A DNA stretch of 11,890 bases from JBGOUJ01 sp041477005 (GTDB lineage Bacteria > Acidobacteriota > Terriglobia > Bryobacterales > JACQDG01), in assembly GCA_041477005.1 (NCBI GenBank), contig JBGOUJ010000188.1, positions 1-11,890 of the forward strand, read 5' to 3'. Both the position numbers and the translations under genes were made by a program. Position 1 is the first letter of the stretch. Every line of letters starts with the position of its first letter. This document shows positions 5,885-11,890 of this stretch, piece after piece. Below the pieces are notes generated by a model, which was not told the DNA's origin, did not search any database, and saw nothing but the letters and a program-made list of their open reading frames with translations.

Positions 5885-8125
5885 TTACTCCGTTGCCAGC
5901 AGCCGCACGATCTTGCGCAGCGCGTCCACGTCCGCCAGATCGGAGACTTCGGCCGGGGAGTGAGAGTAGCGGAGCGGCCAGCCCAGCGGGATATTGACGG
6001 CCCCGCCGGTGACAAACCGGGAGCCGTCGTTGGCGCCGCTGGTGACGCCGTACTGCACCGGGATGCCGTGCCGGCGCGCCAGGTCGGCGACGCGGGCCGC
6101 GGCGGTGCGCGGCGTCAGGCCGGAGCTGTCCATGGCGCGGATCACAAATCCCTGGCCCAGCCGCGCCCCGGCGAAGCGCTGGCTTTCGAGCGGTGAATCC
6201 GAGGAGACGAAGGTATCGAGCGGGTAGACCTCTTTGGGATGCACCGCGGCGGCCAGAGCCTCGGCGCCGCGCAGGCCCACCTCCTCCTCGACGGTGAAGA
6301 CGAACCAGGTCGGCCGCTTGATCTCCTCGCGTTTCAATGAGCGTAGCGTGTCGACCAGCACCGCGCAGCCGATGCGATCGTCGAAGGAGCGGGAGTTGGC
6401 GCGGGAGCCGAGCAGCGTGCGGAGCTGCTTGCGGATGGTCGCGGTGCTGCCGACGTGCACGCCCCGGGCCTCCGCTTCCTGAGCCGAGCCGGCCCCGATA
6501 TCGACCTCGACGCGCGGGCTCAAGCCGCCGCGCGACTCTAGCAGGATGGCCGGCAAGGACTTCGATTCCGTGTGGACCATCCCGGGATGAAACTCGTACA
6601 ACTCGGCGTTGCCCCCGCCGTGGCTCTCGGCCCGCAGCTTGCCGTCGTCGGCGACTTCCACGACCTCGAAGCCCAGCTCGTCCATGTGGCTGAGGAAGAG
6701 CCGCTCCGGCTTCTCGCCGAGATCGACGATCAGGTTGCCCTTCTGGTCGACGCGCGAGGCGCGGCGGGCCCAGGCCGGCAACGACTCCTGGATGGCCTGG
6801 CGGACGGCGCCTTCGCGGCCACTCACGCCGTAGATCTCGCTCAGCGCCTCCAGAGTGGTAGCGCGCGCCGCCTCGGCGGGAGGGTGCTCGGCGCCGGGGT
6901 GCTCAGCGGCAGGAGGCCCGGGTGGCAGCGGCTTGGCTGGCAGAGGTGCGGCTGGAGGTGGCCCCGTTTGCGACGGCCCGGGTGGCAGCGGTCTCGCCGG
7001 CAGAGTCCCGGTCGGCGATGGCCCCGCGAGCGGTGGCTCATCCGCAGGCGGTGGGGCGGGGCCGGGGATGCCGGCGAACTCGGCGAGCAGGCTGGTGATC
7101 TTGTCGAGCGTCGCCAGCGAGATCACCTCGACCGGCGTGCCGGCGTGTTCGACACCCACCGTGAGAGTCGCCACTCGCTCCGGGTGCTGGAAGATTTCCT
7201 CCTTCGCGAAGGCGGGGACGACCAGGCGGTCGGAAGTGTCGCGGTCCAGGTCGAGCTTTCTCTTAGCCGCCAGGGCGGCGAGCGCGTCGGCCGTCTGGGG
7301 CTGGCGATCGCCGGCGGGAGCGACGGCGGGCTTGGGGTTGCCGCCGTGCTTGATCCACACCACGCGGTCGGCGCTCGTCCGCTCCATCAGCCGCGCCAGG
7401 CCCTGGTTTCCAGCATATTGCTGCGACACAAAGGCCAGCGTCACGGCGCCGGCCGGGGGAGACCGCTGGAGGCGGCGGGCCAGCTCGACGAGCACCGCCG
7501 AGCCGGCGCGGCCCGAGATCCACGGGGCGCTCACGCGGTCGCCGGAGGCGCCGAGCACGGTCCACGGCTTCTCGAGGGTGATCGGGTCGAGGATGTCCAC
7601 GCCCGCCTGGCGCGCCTCCCGCTCCGAGCGGGCCCCGATATCGACGTACATCTGCTCGGGGGTGTCGACACGGGGCGAGATGGAGCGCTCCGATTGCAGA
7701 TGGACCGAGAGCGCGGCCACCACGCCGTTGATGGCCTTGCCGGCGGCGGTTGTGACGCGCACCGGCTGGGCGATGAAGAAGCCGTCGAAGCTGCGATGGG
7801 GCGGCGTGGGCGAGAGCCGGTGGACGCGCAGGTAGCCGTCGGCGGTGATGGCCGAGACGAGGTAGCCCGGCTCATCGAGCCCGGCGATGAGCAGCGTGTG
7901 GGGCGCGCCAGCGCCGAACGTGGCGGTGAGCGAGCCGGTGTTATCGATCTCCTGCTTACCGCCCACCGCCTGGCGGACGTAGTCGAGCACCGCGCCTTCG
8001 TAGCCCGAGGCGCCGTCGAGCAGGGCCAGGTGGGCCAGGGGTCCGCCCGGCCCAGCCGGTTCCGCCCGGCACAGCGAGGCGCCGAGCAGAGCCGTCCACA
8101 GCCACCGGCTCCTAGATATAAGCAA
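5885..8125 (-). CDS. Secreted double-domain M42 aminopeptidase with inactive N-terminal copy
   Basis: A protein of 746 residues, about twice a usual M42 enzyme. The start is TTG 8125 (GGAG about 10 nt before); it is favoured because it gives a complete Sec signal (MLISRSRWLWTALLGASLCRA, cut near 21) and no ATG fits. Domain A is about 28-352, a Pro-rich linker about 353-418, and domain B about 422-746. Domain B keeps the full M42 set: H480 and D482 (SHMDE), D582/D583 (FDDR), E614-E615 (TVEEEVG), D643 (SSDSP) and H722 (RYSHSPAE). In domain A the matching sites are G82 (AGLDE), S204-G205 (ISGR), Q236-Y237 (SQQYAG), with no clear Asp at the D643 site. Only D84 and perhaps H327 remain. SPRV...VDIGARSEREARQAGV in A mirrors SPRVEVDIGAGSAQEAEARGV in B, which shows a domain duplication. 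M42 enzymes are normally cytoplasmic, self-assembling aminopeptidases, so the signal peptide is unusual. The first 14 nt overlap the end of the RidA-like gene. It is the last gene of the run. Confidence 0.88.
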   Translation of the reverse strand: MLISRSRWLWTALLGASLCRAEPAGPGGPLAHLALLDGASGYEGAVLDYVRQAVGGKQEIDNTGSLTATFGAGAPHTLLIAGLDEPGYLVSAITADGYLRVHRLSPTPPHRSFDGFFIAQPVRVTTAAGKAINGVVAALSVHLQSERSISPRVDTPEQMYVDIGARSEREARQAGVDILDPITLEKPWTVLGASGDRVSAPWISGRAGSAVLVELARRLQRSPPAGAVTLAFVSQQYAGNQGLARLMERTSADRVVWIKHGGNPKPAVAPAGDRQPQTADALAALAAKRKLDLDRDTSDRLVVPAFAKEEIFQHPERVATLTVGVEHAGTPVEVISLATLDKITSLLAEFAGIPGPAPPPADEPPLAGPSPTGTLPARPLPPGPSQTGPPPAAPLPAKPLPPGPPAAEHPGAEHPPAEAARATTLEALSEIYGVSGREGAVRQAIQESLPAWARRASRVDQKGNLIVDLGEKPERLFLSHMDELGFEVVEVADDGKLRAESHGGGNAELYEFHPGMVHTESKSLPAILLESRGGLSPRVEVDIGAGSAQEAEARGVHVGSTATIRKQLRTLLGSRANSRSFDDRIGCAVLVDTLRSLKREEIKRPTWFVFTVEEEVGLRGAEALAAAVHPKEVYPLDTFVSSDSPLESQRFAGARLGQGFVIRAMDSSGLTPRTAAARVADLARRHGIPVQYGVTSGANDGSRFVTGGAVNIPLGWPLRYSHSPAEVSDLADVDALRKIVRLLATE
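6905..7024 (-). repeat. Two-unit 60-bp tandem repeat encoding the Pro-rich linker
   Basis: Two adjacent 60-bp units (6905-6964 and 6965-7024) code for 20-residue units of the M42 linker: GPSPTGTLPARPLPPGPSQT (368-387) and GPPPAAPLPAKPLPPGPPAA (388-407). A 17-nt core (6915-6931 and 6975-6991) is identical and exactly 60 nt apart. Outside the core the copies have diverged, so the duplication is not recent. A further short imperfect repeat (EHPGAEHP) follows at residues 408-415. Confidence 0.75.
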
Positions 8126-8576
8126 TGCAGTCGATCTCCACGAGCGAATTGCCCGGGATGCCGCCGGCGGCGGCGATCGTGGTGCGCACCGGCGGCTCGG
8201 AGCCGAAGCGGCCCTGAAACTCTTCGTTCATCCCCGCGTAGTCCTTCAGGTCATTCAGATAGACGTTCACCTTGACGACCTTCTCCATCGAGGAGCCGGC
8301 GTTTTTCAGCGACGCCTCGAGCTGATCGAGGACGTGTTTGGTGTGGGCCTTGATGTCGCCTTCGAAGTGGGCTCCTATGCCGGCGATGAACAGAAGGTTG
8401 CCGTACGAGACGGCGTTGTTGAATAGCGGCGCCTTCCCGGACGGCTTGTTGGGGTTGCTCCGGCGATAGACCTTCTTCACAGGAGCTTCCTGGGCGGCCG
8501 CGGGCCGGGCCGCGAGTCCGACTGCCGCGGCCGGGGCGGCGACTTTCAAGAACGTGCGACGAGTGTTTTTGGGCAT
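8112..8576 (-). CDS. RidA/YjgF/UK114-family protein with twin-arginine export signal
   Basis: A protein of 154 residues from ATG 8576; the frame extends 28 codons upstream, but a perfect ribosome binding site fixes this start. Residues 1-28 are a Tat-type leader: TRRTFLK at 5-11, a hydrophobic stretch, and a cut near A28 (RPAAA-QE). The mature part is a complete RidA domain: the NAVSYGNLLFIAG segment, the central helix (LDQLEASLKNAGSSMEKVVKVNVYL), the conserved arginine R131 in PPVRTT, and E147 in LVEIDCIA. Cytoplasmic RidA enzymes hydrolyse reactive enamine/imine intermediates. Export to the periplasm is atypical, so the real substrate is uncertain, and other family members bind ligands or act as endoribonucleases. 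It lies 87 nt after the cupin gene and overlaps the double M42 gene by 14 nt, so it is probably co-transcribed with both. Confidence 0.88.
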   Translation of the reverse strand: MPKNTRRTFLKVAAPAAAVGLAARPAAAQEAPVKKVYRRSNPNKPSGKAPLFNNAVSYGNLLFIAGIGAHFEGDIKAHTKHVLDQLEASLKNAGSSMEKVVKVNVYLNDLKDYAGMNEEFQGRFGSEPPVRTTIAAAGGIPGNSLVEIDCIAYI

Positions 8577-8582
8577 CGTTGG

Positions 8583-8589
8583 TCTCCTT
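8583..8589 (-). promoter_or_regulatory. Ribosome binding site fixing the RidA-like start
   Basis: AAGGAGA lies 6 nt before ATG 8576 on the minus strand. This decides for the shorter reading, whose product then opens with a clean twin-arginine leader, over the 28-codon longer frame. Confidence 0.75.
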
Positions 8590-8663
8590 GTGATCCCGTC
8601 TCTTACCTCTTCGAGCCGCGACCGGCAGAGAGCGGTTTCCCGATTAGGGCGCCGGAACACGGC

Positions 8664-9080
8664 CTATTTCGCGATCCACTTGTAGAAATAAAACGTCAAG
8701 TTCACCTTGCCGGTGTTGATGATGCCGTGCAGGCGGCCGGCCGCGGAATACATCATGTGGCCGGGGCCGACGCGGGTGATCTTTCCTTCGAGCGAGATCT
8801 CGCCTTCGCCCTCGGTGATGACCATGATCTCTTCCTCGGGGTGGCGGTGCGGGGCGTGGGGCGTCATGCCGGGCTTGAGCTCGAGACTCCCGGCGGTCAT
8901 CGCTTTGAGCTGCTCGGTCGGGCCGTCGAAGTAGATGCGCAAGTCACCGAAGGGTTCACGCTGAAACGCGGCCTGGCCGGCGCCGAGAACGCCGTTAGTG
9001 ATTTTGCCGGAAGCTTTGGCGCTCGCGGCCGGCAGCAGCGCGGCGCTCAGGATTTTCAGAAGCTCGCGTCGTGGGGTCAT
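8664..9080 (-). CDS. Exported single-domain cupin protein
   Basis: A protein of 138 residues from ATG 9080, with GGAGA close upstream. Residues 1-21 look like an export leader with paired arginines (MTPRRELLKILSAALLPAASA), Tat-like or Sec. Cupin motif 1 is at about 71-92 (PHAPHRHPEEEIMVITEGEG), with putative metal ligands H78, H80 and E84. Motif 2 is at about 105-124 (GPGHMMYSAAGRLHGIINTG), with H118. The fold is a small beta barrel that usually binds one metal. Members range from dioxygenases and isomerases to plain binding proteins, so no reaction is assigned. Its ATG overlaps the TGA of the M28 gene (ATGA), which makes translational coupling likely. The RidA-like gene follows after 87 nt. 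Confidence 0.85.
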   Translation of the reverse strand: MTPRRELLKILSAALLPAASAKASGKITNGVLGAGQAAFQREPFGDLRIYFDGPTEQLKAMTAGSLELKPGMTPHAPHRHPEEEIMVITEGEGEISLEGKITRVGPGHMMYSAAGRLHGIINTGKVNLTFYFYKWIAK

Positions 9081-10672
9081 GCGGTCTCCTTCACCGGGCC
9101 ACCGTTGGGCACAAACTTGGGACGGCCCGGCTGGTTGGCCAGCTCCCAGGCCAGCCGCATGGAGAGGCGGGTGACCTTGAGCATCTTGGGAAAATTGAGC
9201 CGGTCGACGGTGTCGGTGGTCTGGTGGTATTCGGGGTGGAAGCCGCCGAACAGCCAGATGGCCGGGATGCGCTCCAGCGCGAAGGGGTAGTGGTCGCAGC
9301 GCTGGAAGATGTCGAGCGAGTGGTCGGCGTCGAGCCGGAAATCGAGCTTCAGGCCGACTTTCTCGTTGGCCGCCTCGATCAGGCGGCGCATCTCGGGCGA
9401 GTAGATCGTGCCGATGGGGTCGAGGGCGTTGGCCGTGTCGGACGGGACGTGCCAGCGACCCTCGGTCTGCAGGCTGGGCGTCTCGTTCTGGCCGATCATG
9501 TCGAGGTTCACGACGGCCACGGTTTTGTCGAGAGGACGGAGCGGGTGCTGGACGTACTCGAACGAGCCGAGCAGGCCTACCTCTTCGGAGCCGAAGACGA
9601 TGAACAGAATCGAGCGCCGGGGGTGGAGGCCGGAGGCGGCGAAGGCCCTGGCCAGCTCGACCACGGCGGCGGACCCGCTCGCGTTGTCGTTGGCCCCGGG
9701 GAAATAGCCCCCTTCTACGGAGCCGAGATGGTCGTGGTGAGAGCAGAGGATGACCGTCTCGTCTTTCAGGGCCGGATCGCTGCCCTCGATCCAGCCGGCC
9801 ACGTTGACCGAGGAGACGGGCTTGGAGCGCAAGACACGATGATCGAGCGTCAGGGTCACGCCGGCCAGCTCGAACGATTGCGGCTTCAGAGCAGCATCGA
9901 TGCGGCTGACCAGGTCACCGCGATTCGGCAGCAATTGGTCGGCGACGGGGGCGAGCAGGGTTACCACAGGGATGGTGAACCGGGAGCCCAGCAGGGCTTG
10001 CTCGGGGCGGGGCGGCTGCAGCACGCCTCCGGAGTTGGCGCGAACGAGCGAGCCGGTGCGTCCGCCGATCAGCAGCACGCCCACAGCGCCGTGCTTCTGG
10101 GCGTTGAGAGCCTTGACGCGGCTGCCGGAATGGATCGTATCGCCGCGACCGTTAAAGACGCTGTCGGCTTTCTCGCGCTGCGGCTCACCGGCCAGCACGA
10201 GAACGAATTTGCCGCGAGCCTCAACGCCGGCGTAGTCGTCGTAACCGAACTCGGGAGCAGTGATACCGTAGCCGGCGAAGGCCACGCCCGCGGTGATGCG
10301 GGTGGATTCGGGGAAGCGGCAGGAGAAATTGCCGGCGGGGCGGAAGCTCCTCTCGACCTGGGAGGCGCCGCGGGCCGTCCAGGCGAGGGAGGACTCTTGC
10401 TGGTCGAATTCGACCTCGACGAGCGGGATGGGCTGGAAGTAGCTGCCATTCACGGCTGGCTGGATGCCGGCTTTGAGCATCTCCGCCGCCAGGAACTCGG
10501 CCGCCGCGTCGCCGCCAGGACGGCCCGAGAGGCGGCCGGCGAGGGGTTTCGAGGAGAGAAACGTCACGTCGGCGCGCATGCGGTCGGCGCTCAGCAGATC
10601 GACGGCCGAGTCGAGGGAGGGCGACGCCGCGGGGACCGCGGCGGCAAGCAGGCACAGGAGCGCGCGAATCAT
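9077..10672 (-). CDS. Secreted M28-family aminopeptidase with PA domain insert
   Basis: A protein of 531 residues from ATG 10672, with GGAAGGT upstream. A Sec signal is visible (MIRALLCLLAAAVPAASP, cut near 16). A protease-associated (PA) insert spans about 125-265 (AGVAFAGYGITAPEFGYDDY, then KFVLVLAGEP and GAVGVLLIGG). The catalytic core follows with the whole M28 set: H312 and D314 (SHHDH), D329 (GANDNASG), E363-E364 (GSEEVG), D391 (NLDMIG) and H483 (HPEYHQTTD). M28 enzymes use two zinc ions to remove N-terminal residues from peptides; a glutaminyl cyclase- or PSMA-like variant is less likely. ATGA overlaps join it to the SDR gene upstream and the cupin gene downstream, so it is mid-operon. 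A role in extracellular peptide breakdown next to the M42 and M24 enzymes is inference. Confidence 0.92.
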   Translation of the reverse strand: MIRALLCLLAAAVPAASPSLDSAVDLLSADRMRADVTFLSSKPLAGRLSGRPGGDAAAEFLAAEMLKAGIQPAVNGSYFQPIPLVEVEFDQQESSLAWTARGASQVERSFRPAGNFSCRFPESTRITAGVAFAGYGITAPEFGYDDYAGVEARGKFVLVLAGEPQREKADSVFNGRGDTIHSGSRVKALNAQKHGAVGVLLIGGRTGSLVRANSGGVLQPPRPEQALLGSRFTIPVVTLLAPVADQLLPNRGDLVSRIDAALKPQSFELAGVTLTLDHRVLRSKPVSSVNVAGWIEGSDPALKDETVILCSHHDHLGSVEGGYFPGANDNASGSAAVVELARAFAASGLHPRRSILFIVFGSEEVGLLGSFEYVQHPLRPLDKTVAVVNLDMIGQNETPSLQTEGRWHVPSDTANALDPIGTIYSPEMRRLIEAANEKVGLKLDFRLDADHSLDIFQRCDHYPFALERIPAIWLFGGFHPEYHQTTDTVDRLNFPKMLKVTRLSMRLAWELANQPGRPKFVPNGGPVKETA

Positions 10673-11427
10673 CGGGACCTTCCTAACTGGTAGAGGCCGC
10701 CGTCGACGAGCAGCGCCGCGCCGGTGATGGCGGTGGCTCCGGCGGCGAGAAACAGCGCAGTCTGAGCCACTTCCTCAACCGTGGCCAGGCGGCCGAGGGG
10801 CGTCACCTTGCGGCCGTGCTCGAAGGCTTCGGGCGGCCAGTTGGCGAAGCGGGTGTGGATCAGGCCGGGGCACAGAGCGTTCACGCGAATTGCGGGGGCC
10901 AAGGCGCGGGCCAGCGAGCGGGTCATGGTGACGACGCCGGCTTTCGCGGCGCCGTAGACCACCGAGCTGCCGGCCCCGTGGAAGGCCGCCGAGGAGGCGA
11001 TGTTGACGATGGCGCTGCCCTCCTGGCGCCGGAGCAGCGGCACGGCCGCGCGGATGCAGTAGAAGACGCCTCGTAGATTGACGTTCACGGTCCGGTCCCA
11101 GATCTCGTCGGTGAGGTCTTCGAGCTGCTGGTGAGGGACGCGGGTGCTCCAGCCGGCGTTGTTGACCAGGATATCGAGGCGGCCCCAGCGCGACTCGACG
11201 TGGGCCATCATGGCCTTGACTTCCGGCTCGCGGCTGACGTCGGCGCGAAAGGCTTCCGCGCGGCCGCCGGCCTTTTCGATCTCGCCGGCGACCTCTTCGG
11301 CAGCCTGCTGGGACTGGCTGTAATTCACCAGCACCGCCGCCCCTTCCCTGGCAAACAGCAGCGACACCGCCCGCCCGATGCCGGTCCCGCCGCCGGTCAC
11401 GACCACCACTCGCTGGTTGAGAAGCAT
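10669..11427 (-). CDS. Short-chain dehydrogenase/reductase (FabG-like SDR)
   Basis: A protein of 252 residues, the normal length for a classical SDR. The cofactor motif TGGGTGIG is at 11-18, D63 is in ADVS, NNAG is at 89-92, and the catalytic S145/S146, Y158 and K162 are in place (YGAAK). Late conserved segments are NALCPGLI and GAALLVDGG near the C-terminus. It oxidises or reduces an alcohol/carbonyl group with NAD(P)H in the cytoplasm; the substrate cannot be read from sequence, and FabG itself usually lies in fatty-acid clusters. It is the first gene of the minus-strand run. No Shine-Dalgarno is seen (ACTTTTCCT precedes ATG 11427), and the heptad repeat block begins 15 nt upstream. Its stop overlaps the M28 start (ATGA). 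Confidence 0.92.
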   Translation of the reverse strand: MLLNQRVVVVTGGGTGIGRAVSLLFAREGAAVLVNYSQSQQAAEEVAGEIEKAGGRAEAFRADVSREPEVKAMMAHVESRWGRLDILVNNAGWSTRVPHQQLEDLTDEIWDRTVNVNLRGVFYCIRAAVPLLRRQEGSAIVNIASSAAFHGAGSSVVYGAAKAGVVTMTRSLARALAPAIRVNALCPGLIHTRFANWPPEAFEHGRKVTPLGRLATVEEVAQTALFLAAGATAITGAALLVDGGLYQLGRSR

Positions 11428-11441
11428 AGGAAAAGTAGTTA

Positions 11442-11527
11442 TCAGCAGTCAGCTATCAGCCATCAGCCGTCAGCTTTCAGCAACCGCACGGTCGGCGGGT
11501 TGCTGAGACCTGATAGCTGACAGCCTA
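11442..11527. repeat. Heptad palindromic cassette 1
   Basis: Six TCAGCNN heptamers lie head to tail (11442-11483; NN = AG, TA, CA, CG, TT, AA). A 16-nt GC-rich spacer follows (11484-11499), then inverted heptamers TTGCTGA, GACCTGA, TAGCTGA and CAGCCTA (11500-11527). The arms can pair to a long imperfect hairpin. It lies just upstream of the SDR start, in what would be its 5' leader. Confidence 0.85.
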
Positions 11528-11537
11528 GTTTAGAAGA

Positions 11538-11616
11538 AAAGCTGTCAGCTTTCAGCTATCAGCCGTCAGCAATCTCGCGGCCGAGGGGTTGCTGATAGCT
11601 GACGGCTGATAGCTCG
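11538..11616. repeat. Heptad palindromic cassette 2
   Basis: TCAGCTT, TCAGCTA, TCAGCCG and TCAGCAA occupy 11545-11572, preceded by AAAGCTG. A 16-nt spacer containing CTCGCGGCCGAG follows (11573-11588), then inverted TTGCTGA, TAGCTGA and CGGCTGA (11589-11609) and a partial copy to 11616. Same architecture as cassette 1. Confidence 0.85.
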
Positions 11617-11634
11617 GTTCCCAGCTCCCCGCTT

Positions 11635-11715
11635 CCAGCTATCAACCGCCGGCAACCTCGCGGCCGGAGGGGGTTGCTGATAGCTGACGGCTGATTGCTG
11701 ATTCCCGACGGCTGA
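11635..11715. repeat. Heptad palindromic cassette 3
   Basis: The left arm has diverged: CCAGCTA, TCAACCG and CCGGCAA (11635-11655). The spacer (11656-11673) again contains CTCGCGGCCG. The right arm has TTGCTGA, TAGCTGA, CGGCTGA, TTGCTGA, TTCCCGA and CGGCTGA (11674-11715). The better-kept right arm shows the units decay independently. Confidence 0.8.
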
Positions 11716-11728
11716 CTCTCGTCAGCCG
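11709..11728 (-). terminator. Hairpin spanning the M20 stop codon
   Basis: CGGCTGAC, TCTC, GTCAGCCG form a perfect 8-bp stem with a 4-nt loop. The stop codon of the M20 gene (TGA 11724-11722) lies in the stem. There is no T-run after it, so a terminator or mRNA 3'-end stabiliser role is inferred. The last heptad of cassette 3 provides one arm. Confidence 0.4.
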
Positions 11729-11890
11729 GCGATGCCGGCGACCACTTCGTAGAAAATGCGCAGGCCTTTCTCGAAGGGGGCTACCGGGATGCGCTCGGCG
11801 TCGGAGTGCATGGACATCACTTCCTCGGCCGACATCACGACCGGAAAGAAACCGTAGACCTGACGGTCGGGGCGGCGGAAGCGGTCGCCG
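11722..11890 (-). CDS. M20-family metallopeptidase, C-terminal end (partial)
   Basis: Fifty-five codons of a gene entering from the right edge, ending at TGA 11724-11722. The peptide reads GDRFRRPDRQVYGFFPVVMS, then AEEVMSMHSDAERIPVAPFE and KGLRIFYEVVAGIAG. The pattern R..G/Q-x-YGF-P, then MHS-x-x-ERIP and a final helix with EVV matches the C-terminal part of M20/M25/M40 peptidases. There the His of the MH..DER motif is a metal ligand in the catalytic domain. The rest of the active site, any signal peptide and the start are outside the window. It shares strand with the SDR-M42 run, but the repeat block lies between them. Specificity (carboxypeptidase, dipeptidase or deacylase) cannot be judged. 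Confidence 0.75.
   Translation of the reverse strand, partial: GDRFRRPDRQVYGFFPVVMSAEEVMSMHSDAERIPVAPFEKGLRIFYEVVAGIAG

Noticed and set aside
6572..8275. 567-codon plus-strand frame opposite the double M42 gene
   Set aside because: Its composition is that of a GC-rich shadow. The minus strand carries motifs, a signal peptide and operon overlaps.
9071..10693. 540-codon plus-strand frame opposite the M28 gene
   Set aside because: It is the mirror of a gene with a full catalytic set and has no recognisable domain of its own.
11442..11715. CRISPR array
   Set aside because: Units are 7 nt and arranged as inverted arms. There are no 28-37 nt direct repeats with unique spacers and no cas genes nearby.

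Overview
The window is high-GC bacterial DNA. It looks like a free-living soil-type bacterium, most plausibly Acidobacteriota (Bryobacterales/Solibacter-like). That placement is inference, resting on the density of secreted metallopeptidases, the small KFTDR-motif protein family, twin-arginine leaders on small enzymes and the heptad palindromic repeats. No marker gene confirms it. I saw no rRNA, tRNA or CRISPR.

Region 1 (1-2314) is accessory. It holds the 3' part of a large type ISP-like restriction-modification protein: N6-adenine methyltransferase plus a C-terminal target-recognition domain, with its 5' end outside the window. Next comes a converging UPF0175-type antitoxin gene whose PIN-domain (DUF3368-like) toxin partner survives only as a 38-codon stub that also lacks the usual first catalytic Asp. 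The leucine codon use of the methyltransferase (almost all CTC) differs sharply from that of the later genes (mostly CTG), which suggests separate ancestry.

Region 2 (2738-3110) is a damaged KFTDR-motif gene that appears to have lost its C-terminal DUF3489-like part. A plus-strand run follows (3165-5715): a 2H phosphoesterase, a zinc-ribbon membrane-anchored protein and a secreted M24 (Xaa-Pro type) peptidase.

Region 3 (5885-11427, minus strand) is a tight gene run in transcription order: SDR oxidoreductase, secreted M28 aminopeptidase with a PA insert, exported cupin, Tat-exported RidA-like protein, and a secreted protein made of two M42 peptidase domains. ATGA overlaps join SDR to M28 and M28 to cupin, and the M42 gene overlaps ridA by 14 nt. 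The N-terminal M42 half has lost nearly all metal and catalytic residues, and a proline-rich linker with a 60-bp tandem repeat joins it to the intact C-terminal half. With the M24 gene and a partial M20 peptidase at the right edge, this makes a cluster of extracytoplasmic exo-peptidases. The likely joint role is peptide scavenging outside the cytoplasm; the roles of RidA, cupin and SDR in it are unknown.

Region 4 (11428-11728) separates SDR from the M20 gene. It consists almost entirely of three palindromic cassettes built from the heptamer TCAGCNN in tandem and its inverted copy, plus a hairpin that contains the M20 stop codon.
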